A stretch of DNA of 13,551 nt from Thermoplasmata archaeon M9B1D (GCA_002900535.1 MUGC01000012.1:1-13551); one strand, 5' to 3'; counted from the stretch's first letter, positions 5,051 to 12,990 are shown. Notes: generated by a model not told the origin, from the sequence alone. Made by a program: numbers and translations.

Positions 5051-6430
5051 TCAAATATATTGCTTAATTTCAAAATTTTTCTTATTAACTTTAGAAACAA
5101 TCCTGGACATCTTCCGATGAATTTTGTCAACTTCTTTTATCCTGATTTTGACATCGGATCCAACTTTTTCTTCAAATCCTTTCTTGATTATAGAAAATAC
5201 TTTTTCAACTTCAAAACCTGCTTCTTTCTGCTTTTCATCAAAAATAAGCTCTATATCTATATTGTTCATGTTATTCTGGACAATCTTTGTATCCTTTAAA
5301 ATCGTAGTTTTAAGTTCATATAAAACTTTGCTATAAACCTCAGAAATAGAAGATGGAAGCAAAATCCGGCCATTTGAAAAATACAAGGCAAGATCATCTC
5401 TACCGTAAACTCGTTCAATCAAATCACCTATCATACCGCAGTCCGGTTTTTCATTTAAAGGCGCAACAATATCATTAATTGCATTATATCTGATAATTGG
5501 AGTACCATTTCCATAAAGCTTTGTAATAATTAATTTACCAGGATCTTTTGAGTCAACTGGTTTGCCATCTTTTAGAAATTCTAAGTGAACAAGATCAGAC
5601 ATTATGTGATAATGACCTTCTTTACATTGGAATGCAATGGTTCCAGTTTCAGTAGTGCCATAGAGTTCAAAGACCGGTGCATCAAATACTTCTTCTATTA
5701 ATTTTCTAAGGTTTTTATCAAGAACACCGCCAGTCGATGCAATAACCTTTGGGTTTATTTTTTCTCCATACCCTTGTTCTTTTAACAATGCAAGATGACC
5801 TAACATCCCGGGGTATCCGCCTAAGAAATCTGGTTTGAAACTATTAATTTCTTTAATCATTTCCTGTGGTTTATCATTAGTGTTAAGCCATTGCATATTT
5901 TTAAAAAAACTAGAGCTGAGATTCCCTAGCAGACCTCTTGTTATAAATCCGCTTTCAATAGTATGAGGTGTAAGGTCAGCGATAATGGTAAGTCTATCTT
6001 TCCTCCAGTTTATCTCATGTTCTCTAAGCGCCCGTATATGATTAAAAAACCATTGTACAACATCATACATGTCTTGATAAATTGCAAGTTTCTTACCTGT
6101 TGTTCCAGATGTTGAAATTTCTAAAAGTTTTTCTTTTTTAGTTTTTGATGGAATAATCCCATAAGGATAATATTTTTTGATATCTTCTTTTGTAATTACT
6201 GGTAATTTTTCGATATCTTTTATTTTATTTATGTTGCTTGGGTGAACTCCTGCTTTTTTGTATTTATCATGATAAAGTGGAACAGTATATGCATATCTTA
6301 CAATGTTTCTTACAGCTTTGTCTCTAAAGTCACTTAGCTCTTTTTCATTTAAAGTTTTTAACCTATCGATATCAAATAAATATTTAGTAAGAATTTTTGA
6401 AAGAAACACTGGACTGCTGAACGGATTCAT
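5051..6430 (-). CDS. PaaK/CapK-type adenylate-forming enzyme (COG1541)
   Basis: 459 residues, normal length for the phenylacetate-CoA ligase family, which activates carboxylic acids as acyl-adenylates and often transfers them to CoA. Visible motifs: phosphate-binding loop STSGTTGKK (106-114), SFKPDFLGGYPGML (197-210), ASTGG (231-235), adenine/acid motif ELYGTTETG (255-263), PIIRYNAIND (311-320) and GRDDLALYFSNGR (343-355) at the hinge. The small C-terminal domain ends in HRKMSRIVSKV, where Lys440 may act as the adenylation lysine. The acyl substrate cannot be assigned; such proteins next to radical SAM genes are often in uncharacterised lipid, cofactor or surface-polymer pathways. ATG 6430 lies about 27 nt from an AT-rich TATA element, so the message is probably leaderless. 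Divergent from the radical SAM gene at 6523. Confidence 0.88.
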   Translation of the reverse strand: MNPFSSPVFLSKILTKYLFDIDRLKTLNEKELSDFRDKAVRNIVRYAYTVPLYHDKYKKAGVHPSNINKIKDIEKLPVITKEDIKKYYPYGIIPSKTKKEKLLEISTSGTTGKKLAIYQDMYDVVQWFFNHIRALREHEINWRKDRLTIIADLTPHTIESGFITRGLLGNLSSSFFKNMQWLNTNDKPQEMIKEINSFKPDFLGGYPGMLGHLALLKEQGYGEKINPKVIASTGGVLDKNLRKLIEEVFDAPVFELYGTTETGTIAFQCKEGHYHIMSDLVHLEFLKDGKPVDSKDPGKLIITKLYGNGTPIIRYNAINDIVAPLNEKPDCGMIGDLIERVYGRDDLALYFSNGRILLPSSISEVYSKVLYELKTTILKDTKIVQNNMNNIDIELIFDEKQKEAGFEVEKVFSIIKKGFEEKVGSDVKIRIKEVDKIHRKMSRIVSKVNKKNFEIKQYI

Positions 6431-6450
6431 GACCCCACATCTATTATTTG

Positions 6451-6464
6451 TATTATATTATAAT
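6451..6464 (-). promoter_or_regulatory. TATA box of the adenylate-forming enzyme gene
   Basis: On the minus strand this reads ATTATAATATAATA, centred about 27 nt before the ATG at 6430, which fits leaderless transcription. Confidence 0.5.
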
Positions 6465-6487
6465 GATAAGTTTAATTAATAAAATCG

Positions 6488-6496
6488 TTTAAATAT
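6488..6496 (+). promoter_or_regulatory. TATA-like box of the first radical SAM gene
   Basis: TTTAAATAT is centred about 31 nt before ATG 6523 and would give a leader of about 0-6 nt. No Shine-Dalgarno is seen before this ATG. Confidence 0.45.
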
Positions 6497-6522
6497 GTAT
6501 CCATGTATTTTAGAAAAGTTGT

Positions 6523-7827
6523 ATGAACATACTAATTATTGAAAACACGTGGATGGGAAAGACCAAATACGGTTTTTTTGATAAGGTCTTACTAAATGCA
6601 TTTACAATACTTCCAACACTTTATGCTCGAAAAATTGCGGCAATAACACCAAAAAAGCATGTCGTAAAAGTGATCAATGAACGAAACAGCATAATAGATT
6701 TTTCCCAGAAATATGATTTGGTAAATATAAACTATACAACTTCGACAGCTCAAAGAGCGTATGAAATTGCAGATGAATTTAGAAAAAAGGGAATAACTGT
6801 TGTTTTAAGTGGAATGCATGCTTCATTAATGCCTAAAGAGGCAAAAGAGCATGCAGATAGCATTCTTCTTGGGTGGGGTGAGCTAAACTGGCTAGATCTC
6901 ATCAAAGATTATGAAAAAAGCAAAATAAAACCAGAATATAAACATAAAAAATATGATAAAAATACAAAAATCCCGCCAACAAATATCGAATTACCTGCAT
7001 TTGTGCTAAGCGGAGCAATAGAAGCAACCCGCGGATGCCCATATAAATGTGACTTCTGCCCCGAATCAAACATTACGGGTGGTTCACAATTTTACAAAAG
7101 ACCTGTGGATGAAGTAATAGAAGAAATCAAAAACTTACCACAAAAATTTTTTACATTTTATGATACTTCCATGACAATAGATCCAAGATATACAAAAGAA
7201 CTTTTTAAGAAAATGATTGGATTAAAAAAGAAATTTTCCTGTAACGGTAACGCAGATGTTTTAGCAAATGATGTTGAACTTGTAAAACTCTCAAAAAAAG
7301 CAGGTTGCACATCTTGGCTTATTGGTTTTGAATCATTTTCACAACAAACACTAAACAGTGTAGGTAAAAAAACGAACAAGGTAGATGAATACAAAAAAGC
7401 CGTTGAAAACATACATGACAATAATATGATTGTAGTAGGAGATTTTATGTTTGGGTTTGACGCAGATACAAAAGATGTATTTGATGAAACATTCAAACAA
7501 ATAAATAAATTAGGAATTGAAGCAGCAGATTTCTGTATACTTACACCTTTTCCTGGAACGCCAATATATGATAAATTAGAAAAAGAAGATAGAATTTTTA
7601 TTAAAGATTGGTCACAATATACTCTTAAGAATCCTGTTTTTAAACCTAAAAATATGACGCCTGAAGAGCTTCTTGCGGGCGTTAGAAAAATCTACTATGA
7701 ATATTACTCAGCACCAAAAAATGTTAAACGAATACTCAAAAGCATTAGATTTGGGTTTTTGCCTTTTTTACTTGTATTCCAAAGGACATTTGCTGCTGCT
7801 ATGAGTCATAGAAAGTTGTTTTTTTAG
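6523..7827 (+). CDS. B12-binding-type radical SAM enzyme
   Basis: 434 residues. The N-terminal 1 to about 135 has the Rossmann-like cobalamin-binding fold of class B radical SAM proteins (DLVNINYTTS, VVLSGMHASLMP, ILLGWGE) but lacks a DxHxxG cobalt-ligand motif, as many relatives do. The radical SAM core starts at EATRGCPYKCDFC with cluster cysteines 172, 176 and 179. It continues with FYDTSM, an SAM-contact strand (SWLIGFES), FMFGFDADT and LTPFPGTPIYDKL, typical of the Elp3/MiaB-like SPASM-free group. The last 40 residues are basic and hydrophobic (KRILKSIRFGFLPFLLVFQ), hinting at membrane association, as in lipid-modifying members. The reaction (methylation, C-C bond formation or ring chemistry) is unknown. 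Its 3' end overlaps the convergent radical SAM gene by 29 bp. Confidence 0.87.
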   Translation: MNILIIENTWMGKTKYGFFDKVLLNAFTILPTLYARKIAAITPKKHVVKVINERNSIIDFSQKYDLVNINYTTSTAQRAYEIADEFRKKGITVVLSGMHASLMPKEAKEHADSILLGWGELNWLDLIKDYEKSKIKPEYKHKKYDKNTKIPPTNIELPAFVLSGAIEATRGCPYKCDFCPESNITGGSQFYKRPVDEVIEEIKNLPQKFFTFYDTSMTIDPRYTKELFKKMIGLKKKFSCNGNADVLANDVELVKLSKKAGCTSWLIGFESFSQQTLNSVGKKTNKVDEYKKAVENIHDNNMIVVGDFMFGFDADTKDVFDETFKQINKLGIEAADFCILTPFPGTPIYDKLEKEDRIFIKDWSQYTLKNPVFKPKNMTPEELLAGVRKIYYEYYSAPKNVKRILKSIRFGFLPFLLVFQRTFAAAMSHRKLFF

Positions 7828-9250
7828 AAAAACCTAAGAAACGAAAAGTACCAAATATATTTGAAAAAAATAAAGATAGATATGATTGTAAAAAACCAAA
7901 ATCATCATTTTTCAAAGACTTAATAAATAACCTTAAAATAAAGCTTAACCTCAGGTAAAATTCCCTATGGGCTTTATTGCATATTCTTGTTAATTCTTCG
8001 TATGTGTATAGACCAAGGTTTCTTTTTGAGTCAGCATATACACTGTATTCATATTCTGAAATTTTTTCTTCTTTAACTGCTTTACACCAAAGTTCAGATC
8101 CTGTTACATATTTTAATGGAAGAAAAGAAACAGAATCTAAAGGAAGTGATTTTGCAAAATTTATTGTTTTTTGGAAATGTTTTTTTGTTTCAAAAGGAGC
8201 ACCTAAAATAAATGTTCCAATTGTAAAAAAACCCATTTTATTACTTAATAAAACAGCATTTCTGATTTTTTTAAGATTAGTTTTTTTATTATAAAAATCT
8301 AAGACTTCTTGATTTCCAGACTCAAGGCCGAATTGAAGATGCGTTACACCTGCCTTTTTCATAAGACTAAACAGTTTTTCGTCTGCTGAATCTACTCTTA
8401 CTGCAGTTGCAATAAATTTCATTTTTATTTTTTCACTGATTATACTTTCAAATAATTGAATTGCTAGTTTTTTATTTGCAAGAAAATTATCATCTACAAA
8501 AGAAACTATCCTATAACCTAAATTATTAATTTCATTAATTTCTTCTACTATATTTCTTGTGGATCTTTGTCTAAATTTTTTCATACTAATTGAATTTCTA
8601 GAGCAAAATTTACAGTTAAAGGGACATCCTCGTGATGTAATTATTGAAGTAAATTCTCCTTGCTTCATTTTTGGCTTAAATTGTCTGCCATAAACATAAT
8701 TTTTAACAAGACGTCTAGAGGGAAAAGGGATTGAATCAAGATCTTTTATAAGTTGTAAATTAGCGCTTTTTTTAATTTTGTTATTTTCTTTATAGTAGAT
8801 TCCTGATATTTTTGAAAAAGAGATTTTTCCATTAATTGCTTTTTTAATATCAGTAATTACTAGTTCGCCATCGCCTTGCACACAAATATCGGCACCTGTT
8901 TCTATTAATGATTTTTCAGGGAATAACGCACAATGTGGACCACCGATTACTATTTTTATTTGAGATTGATGTTTTTTAATAGTTTTAATCATGCTAGTAA
9001 CATTTTCGATAGAATAGCTTAGGACCGTTATTCCTATAACATCGATTCCATTTAATGAGTTGATTAATTTTTTTTCATTATAAACTTCGGCTGAAAAATC
9101 AATTATTTTAACAGTATCTCCACTTTCTTCTAGTTTCTCAGCAATATATAATATACCAAGAGGTGGTACCGTTCCTTTAAATGTAGTCTTTTTTGTTTTT
9201 TTATCAATAGATGAATGTTCAATTTGAGGATATATAAGTAAGAAGTTAAT
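7799..9250 (-). CDS. B12-binding-type radical SAM enzyme with probable ATT start
   Basis: 483 residues when read from ATT 9250. The first ATG in frame (8992) would remove 86 residues that clearly belong to the protein: NFLLIYPQ, then KGTVPPLGILYIAEKLEE and TVKIIDFSAE, the standard opening of cobalamin-binding radical SAM enzymes, continuing into VIGITVLSYS and IVIGGPHCALFPE. No ATG, GTG or TTG exists in this frame between the stop at 9284-9286 and 8992. GGACGTGAG lies just before the ATT, with 7 nt between GGACG and the codon. The radical SAM motif SRGCPFNCKFC has cysteines at 209, 213 and 216. FVDDNF, LQFGLESGNQ and FILGAPFET follow. The C-terminus (LSFILRLFIKSL onward) is basic and hydrophobic. 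Substrate unknown. Upstream on the same strand is the anchored thioredoxin-like gene, 84 bp away. Confidence 0.86.
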   Translation of the reverse strand: MNFLLIYPQIEHSSIDKKTKKTTFKGTVPPLGILYIAEKLEESGDTVKIIDFSAEVYNEKKLINSLNGIDVIGITVLSYSIENVTSMIKTIKKHQSQIKIVIGGPHCALFPEKSLIETGADICVQGDGELVITDIKKAINGKISFSKISGIYYKENNKIKKSANLQLIKDLDSIPFPSRRLVKNYVYGRQFKPKMKQGEFTSIITSRGCPFNCKFCSRNSISMKKFRQRSTRNIVEEINEINNLGYRIVSFVDDNFLANKKLAIQLFESIISEKIKMKFIATAVRVDSADEKLFSLMKKAGVTHLQFGLESGNQEVLDFYNKKTNLKKIRNAVLLSNKMGFFTIGTFILGAPFETKKHFQKTINFAKSLPLDSVSFLPLKYVTGSELWCKAVKEEKISEYEYSVYADSKRNLGLYTYEELTRICNKAHREFYLRLSFILRLFIKSLKNDDFGFLQSYLSLFFSNIFGTFRFLGFSKKTTFYDS

Positions 9251-9253
9251 TTG

Positions 9254-9262
9254 CTCACGTCC
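9254..9262 (-). promoter_or_regulatory. Shine-Dalgarno supporting ATT initiation
   Basis: On the minus strand GGACGTGAG matches GGAGGTGA at seven of eight positions. Seven nucleotides separate GGACG from the ATT at 9250, an ordinary spacing. This decides the start of the radical SAM gene. Confidence 0.6.
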
Positions 9263-9334
9263 TTTTTTGCTTAAGGGGCGATATCAGTTTGAAAATGTAA
9301 TTTTGGCTTTATATCCTTTTAGTGAATTTTATGA

Positions 9335-10768
9335 TTATAAGAGTATAAATGCTATAACATTCATGGTTGTAGTAGATGATTTCCCTTCATCGTCATACGC
9401 TATTGCTTTTATCTCATGCTTGGGCCTAAATATAGATGGAGTTTTCCACAAATACTCATAAGGCTCGTCTGTAAATTCTTTTACAAGCACGTCGTCGATA
9501 TATAATTCAACTTTCTCAATTTTGGAATCATCTGATGCAAAAATAGTAATTGTCGTTCTGCCAAGCAAAATAGTTTTAAATCCTCTTGTTGCTGTTATCT
9601 CCTTTCCAAATATATGAAGTCGTCCATTTTTAGGATTAGTAATTCCTACTTCTGGTTTTAGATTTGCATCTTCTACAATTAATGCTCCTTTGCTTGCATC
9701 TGCATAATATGCATCAAAAGGTTTTTCTTTTTCAGAATCAGAATATTTTTCAACTGATTCAGAATTAAAAATAACTCCTATAACCATAAGATTATCTATA
9801 TTGTACTTGGAAAAATCATAAATTTCGTTTATATTTTTTTCTTCCTTACTTGATAATTCAATTTCTTCGTTGTAAATAATTTTTATAAGACCAAAATGAT
9901 AGATGCCTTTCCCACCATAATATGGAACAGAATTTCTTTCTGTTAGATACAGTTTCAAACGACCATTATAAGTATAATCTTCATAATTTATAATTTCAAC
10001 AGAAATATTTACTTCTTTACTATTTTCTTTTAACTCTGCTGTAACATTAAGATAAAGTGCAGGTACTTCTCTTTTTTGAGCTTTAGATATTTTTTCTTCA
10101 AAAACAGATTTTTCTTTTGCACCTAATATTACATCGTAGCCACCATCGATATAAACCGAAGGATAACCATATATGTTATAATCTTCTTTCAAATGAGAGT
10201 TAGCTTCGCTATTTGTATCATTAATTAAACTTACATAATAAAAATTGTAATCACCTGATGTATATAACTCATGTAAAATATTTGCAACTTGGGGACAATT
10301 AGAGCACCATGTACCAGTACCTTCTTCAATAAAAACATTATGAACCAGTTCTTTTCTGTCTTCTTTAACACGTATTGTATAAAAAATACTACCGTCAATA
10401 GATGGATCACCAATAGGACCATTACCTGCTGCATCATCAACTGTTACATAATAATACCAGTCTTCAACTGAGTCTGTTGGTATATCTATATATGCTTCTC
10501 CTTTTAATATTGATTTATTGCTCCATTTATCTGAGTTAGCTTTTTTATAATATAATTCTGCTTTAGTAACATTAACATTATCAGAAAATGTTACCAAAAT
10601 ATTTATTATTTCCCCAGGATTGGCTGTCGTGTTTTCTGTTTCTATATCTATTATTGGGGGAATTACATCTTTATTTTCACTATCATGGTTTGTAAAAAAA
10701 ACAAAATATACTAATATCAAAATAAGAATAAATATAACTAACAAGATAAACTTATACCTATTTCTCAT
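9335..10768 (-). CDS. Membrane-anchored thioredoxin-fold protein with Ig-like domains
   Basis: 477 residues. An N-terminal anchor (about 8-25) is followed by an Ig-like domain (about 36-134: IDIETENTTANPGEIINILVTFSDN to FYTIRV). The thioredoxin-like domain is about 143-235 with active site Trp154-Cys155-Ser-Asn-Cys158 and GYPSVYIDGG (201-210) carrying cis-Pro203. A beta-rich middle domain (236-370) and a C-terminal Ig-like module (373-477: VGITNPKNGRLHIFG, TITIFASDDSKIEKVELYIDD, IKAIAYDDEG) follow. The last is a module I know from euryarchaeal secreted proteins. The thioredoxin plus beta-domain arrangement recalls Omp28-related proteins. Divergent from, and paralogous in its core to, the next gene. 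ATG 10768 is about 27 nt from a TATA box. Probably an extracytoplasmic thiol oxidoreductase or disulfide isomerase; substrate unknown. Confidence 0.82.
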   Translation of the reverse strand: MRNRYKFILLVIFILILILVYFVFFTNHDSENKDVIPPIIDIETENTTANPGEIINILVTFSDNVNVTKAELYYKKANSDKWSNKSILKGEAYIDIPTDSVEDWYYYVTVDDAAGNGPIGDPSIDGSIFYTIRVKEDRKELVHNVFIEEGTGTWCSNCPQVANILHELYTSGDYNFYYVSLINDTNSEANSHLKEDYNIYGYPSVYIDGGYDVILGAKEKSVFEEKISKAQKREVPALYLNVTAELKENSKEVNISVEIINYEDYTYNGRLKLYLTERNSVPYYGGKGIYHFGLIKIIYNEEIELSSKEEKNINEIYDFSKYNIDNLMVIGVIFNSESVEKYSDSEKEKPFDAYYADASKGALIVEDANLKPEVGITNPKNGRLHIFGKEITATRGFKTILLGRTTITIFASDDSKIEKVELYIDDVLVKEFTDEPYEYLWKTPSIFRPKHEIKAIAYDDEGKSSTTTMNVIAFILL

Positions 10769-10790
10769 GGATATTATTATATAAGATGTA

Positions 10791-10801
10791 TTATATTTAA
10801 A
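10791..10801 (-). promoter_or_regulatory. TATA box of the anchored thioredoxin-fold gene
   Basis: On the minus strand this reads TTTAAATATAA (with a further leading G), centred about 27 nt before ATG 10768, implying a leaderless message. Confidence 0.5.
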
Positions 10802-10807
10802 CTTAAC

Positions 10808-10821
10808 TTAACAATCGTTAA
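10808..10821. repeat. Small inverted repeat between divergent genes
   Basis: TTAAC (10808-10812) and GTTAA (10817-10821) are perfect reverse complements around a 4-nt spacer, lying between the two divergent promoters. TAACTTAAC just upstream repeats the TTAAC word. It could be a regulator site, but such AT-rich repeats also arise by chance. Confidence 0.3.
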
Positions 10822-10849
10822 ATATATATATCGGATCCAAAATATCAAA

Positions 10850-10857
10850 TTTATAAA
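10850..10857 (+). promoter_or_regulatory. TATA box of the secreted thioredoxin-fold gene
   Basis: TTTATAAA predicts a transcription start near 10877-10880, leaving a short leader that contains the GGAGGT ribosome site. A second TATA-like word at about 10865-10873 is too close to the start codon. Confidence 0.4.
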
Positions 10858-10879
10858 CTAATACTTTATATAAATAAAA

Positions 10880-10885
10880 GGAGGT
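10880..10885 (+). promoter_or_regulatory. Shine-Dalgarno GGAGGT selecting a TTG start
   Basis: A full GGAGGT lies 6 nt before TTG 10892, but 15 nt before the next in-frame ATG at 10901. TTG is therefore the better start. Confidence 0.75.
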
Positions 10886-10891
10886 AAAAAC

Positions 10892-11929
10892 TTGAAAAAA
10901 ATGTTTATTATTTTATTAATGGCAATAGTTGTTATAACGTCATTAAATGGGGTTGCTAGTACAACAAAAATTAGTATAGAAAACACAGGTAATCAAATTA
11001 AAAATATTTTAAATGATGATCAGACCCATGGAGTTTTAGCTGAATATGCAACAACGACGACATGCCCATATTGTCCAACAGCATCAAGTCAGCTTTACTC
11101 AATATATAATTCAGGTGATTATGATTTTGATTTTGTGACTATTGTTATAGATAAGATTACTGAGCTTCCATTGATTGCGCAGGGTCATCTATCAACTAGA
11201 TATAAGGAGCTTGGTGTAAAATCTGTACCTGATGTTTATTTCGATGGGGGATACAAAAACATCCTCGGTAAACAATCTGATGAACAACCTTATAGGACAT
11301 CGATAGAGCAATCTGGAACAAGAAATGTGCCTCAAGTAGAAATAGATCTGAATGTTGACTGGAAATCAGGCAATATCCTTAAAATAACTGCTGAAGTACA
11401 ATCAAATGATATTGAATTTGATGGTAAAATCAGAATCTATATAACTGAAATAAGCTCTAGTTGGAAAGATCAGCAAGGTGAACAATATCATCATGCTGTT
11501 TTAGATATACTCGTTGATAAAAGCTTAAAAGTAGTAAGTTTAGATAAAAGTAATACTCAGCAAACTAAGACGCTTAATACAATTACTGTTACAAAATGGT
11601 GGTCTGGTGATATAGCCAAAGATAACTGTATGGTAATAGCTACTGTTTTTGATAAAGATACAGATTATGCAATTCAAACAGCATCAGCAAAACCTGCTGA
11701 TAAATCTAATAATGATTTGTCTACTAGCAGTTATACTAAACTTCTTGTGGCTAATGGATTTATAGGAAAGATTTATCCAATATTTGAAGAAATGAACGTC
11801 TGGGAAGATGCAGGCATCTCAACACAACGATCGCACTACAACTCTCTAGCTTTAAATAATGTTTTACAAAAACTATTAGAGATTTTCCCTAATTCGTTTA
11901 CCATTCTAAGATATTTATATGGGCTATAA
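10892..11929 (+). CDS. Secreted thioredoxin-fold protein, Omp28-like
   Basis: 345 residues from TTG 10892, chosen by its GGAGGT. The signal peptide runs to about residue 23 (LNGVAS). The thioredoxin-like domain (about 45-140) has active site Thr-Cys58-Pro-Tyr-Cys61 and SVPDVYFDGGYKNILG (111-126) with cis-Pro113. The stretch YSIYNSGDYDFDFV matches YTSGDYNFYYV in the divergent gene, so the two share a core. A beta-rich domain (about 145-260: VEIDLNVDW, GKIRIYITEIS, NCMVIATVFD) follows, with Cys at about 251. A short C-terminal helix pair ends in LLEIFPNSFTILRYLYGL (328-345), a hydrophobic tail of a type I associate with secreted Thermoplasmatota proteins, perhaps for surface retention. No N-terminal anchor besides the signal. 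Likely an extracytoplasmic dithiol oxidoreductase; partner unknown. Confidence 0.82.
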   Translation: MKKMFIILLMAIVVITSLNGVASTTKISIENTGNQIKNILNDDQTHGVLAEYATTTTCPYCPTASSQLYSIYNSGDYDFDFVTIVIDKITELPLIAQGHLSTRYKELGVKSVPDVYFDGGYKNILGKQSDEQPYRTSIEQSGTRNVPQVEIDLNVDWKSGNILKITAEVQSNDIEFDGKIRIYITEISSSWKDQQGEQYHHAVLDILVDKSLKVVSLDKSNTQQTKTLNTITVTKWWSGDIAKDNCMVIATVFDKDTDYAIQTASAKPADKSNNDLSTSSYTKLLVANGFIGKIYPIFEEMNVWEDAGISTQRSHYNSLALNNVLQKLLEIFPNSFTILRYLYGL

Positions 11930-11934
11930 ATAAA

Positions 11935-11942
11935 TTTTTTTT
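11935..11942 (+). terminator. T-run terminator after the secreted thioredoxin-fold gene
   Basis: Eight consecutive T residues start 6 nt after the TAA stop, with further T-runs at about 11950 and 11965. This fits U-tract-driven archaeal termination. The rest of the 141-bp convergent gap holds no gene that I can see. Confidence 0.5.
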
Positions 11943-12070
11943 CTTATAATTTTTCAAAACTATGGTTTTTTTAGCTATATACGTCTAATATTATTTTTCG
12001 AATAACTAAAGTTCTTTATTTTATTAAAATAACCACTTTTTAATACTAAAATTGTATACTCTAATTAATA

Positions 12071-12949
12071 CTACAATGTTACCTTTTTTCCTTTTTTTAA
12101 TTCATCAACAGATTTAATTCTAATATTCTCAAGAGTTTTTTCATCCATTGTAGCTTTTCTCGCCCTTATATTTTGTTCTTTTATTGCTTTTTTTGCATCG
12201 TCCCAACGTTTACGTCGTTCACCTTTAATTGAAATTATTTTACTTCTCATTTCAAAAGCTTTTTCATGAGCCTTCTGTGCTTCATCGCGAATTTCTTTGT
12301 ATTCCTCATGTTTTTTGTTTGCCTCCGAAATAGAAACAGAAAACTCATTGACAATTTTCATATATTTCTCATGTTTCTTCTGATTTTCATCATAATATTT
12401 CTGAACAAGTTTATGTTCTTCATCTGCTTTCTTAAAAAGTTCATCAATTGTTTTGTCTTTATCTGAAATATCGATTTCAACTTCCTGTTGTTTATCAAGT
12501 TTTAATTTTGTTTTTTTGTATTCATCACGTATCATTCGAATTTTGTCAATAAGATCATTTTCTTCTTGAGGAGACATTGGAACTGTTTCCTGACGGTATT
12601 CCAACATCTGTACATCGGCTTTAAGTTCTTCAACGCGCAATGGAAGATTTTTAAAAACTTCACCTTTTTTCTTTCTTTTAGCATCAATAAGTTTTTTTGC
12701 TTCTTCCTGAAACTTATTTCTTATCTCTTTATGATGTCTCATCTTTGCAACAAGTTCATCTCTTTCTTTTTTTAGTTTGGCCATTTCGTCCTTTTGATCT
12801 TTTCTACTATCGTTGATCATATTACGCTCTTCTCGAAGAACTTTGGCCATATCATTAAGTTCGTTTCTACGCTGAATATACGATTGGTATTTTTTTTCTG
12901 CATCCTTAAGTTGTTCTATTTCTTTTTTATTTTCGTTTTTCTCAGGCAT
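12071..12949 (-). CDS. Archaeal COG1340-type coiled-coil protein
   Basis: 292 residues from ATG 12949 (the frame opens three codons earlier at a GTG). Almost entirely Lys/Glu-rich heptads: a long coiled coil (about 5-100, RRNELNDMAKVLREERN...), a short central region around LPLRVEELKADVQMLEYRQ, with PMSPQEENDLIDKI, then a second coiled coil (about 165-250) and a basic tail ending VDELKKGKKVTL. This pattern, especially the central LEYRQ-type segment and the tail, matches the conserved archaeal family of uncharacterised coiled-coil proteins (COG1340). No signal, membrane segment or catalytic motif is seen, so it is cytoplasmic. Roles suggested for such proteins are structural or ribosome/chromosome-associated, without proof here. 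Same strand as, and 41 nt downstream of, the Ig-like gene. Confidence 0.82.
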   Translation of the reverse strand: MPEKNENKKEIEQLKDAEKKYQSYIQRRNELNDMAKVLREERNMINDSRKDQKDEMAKLKKERDELVAKMRHHKEIRNKFQEEAKKLIDAKRKKKGEVFKNLPLRVEELKADVQMLEYRQETVPMSPQEENDLIDKIRMIRDEYKKTKLKLDKQQEVEIDISDKDKTIDELFKKADEEHKLVQKYYDENQKKHEKYMKIVNEFSVSISEANKKHEEYKEIRDEAQKAHEKAFEMRSKIISIKGERRKRWDDAKKAIKEQNIRARKATMDEKTLENIRIKSVDELKKGKKVTL

Positions 12950-12990
12950 AAGAAACACTAAAGATATATTCTAGGATTTTGACACCGGTA

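Noticed and set aside
4968..5054. TTG 5054 start for the small Cys-rich protein
   Set aside because: The extra 29 residues do not resemble the rest, and the ATG at 4967 gives a compact protein; still possible but weaker.
7977..8294. 105-residue plus-strand frame inside the second radical SAM gene
   Set aside because: It is antisense to a well-recognised enzyme, without ribosome site or domain.
8992..8992. ATG 8992 as the start of the second radical SAM gene
   Set aside because: It would delete the first 86 residues of a clearly recognisable cobalamin-binding domain encoded in the same frame without a stop.
9251..9334. A frameshift in the six-A run (9263-9268, minus strand) joining the radical SAM gene to an upstream start
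   Set aside because: I found no ATG or TTG in any minus-strand frame of this gap, and its only GTG (9256-9258) is out of frame; the ATT with its ribosome site explains the data better.
12266..12775. Phe-rich open frames opposite the coiled-coil gene
   Set aside because: They are antisense images of Lys/Glu-rich codons and show no protein-like features.
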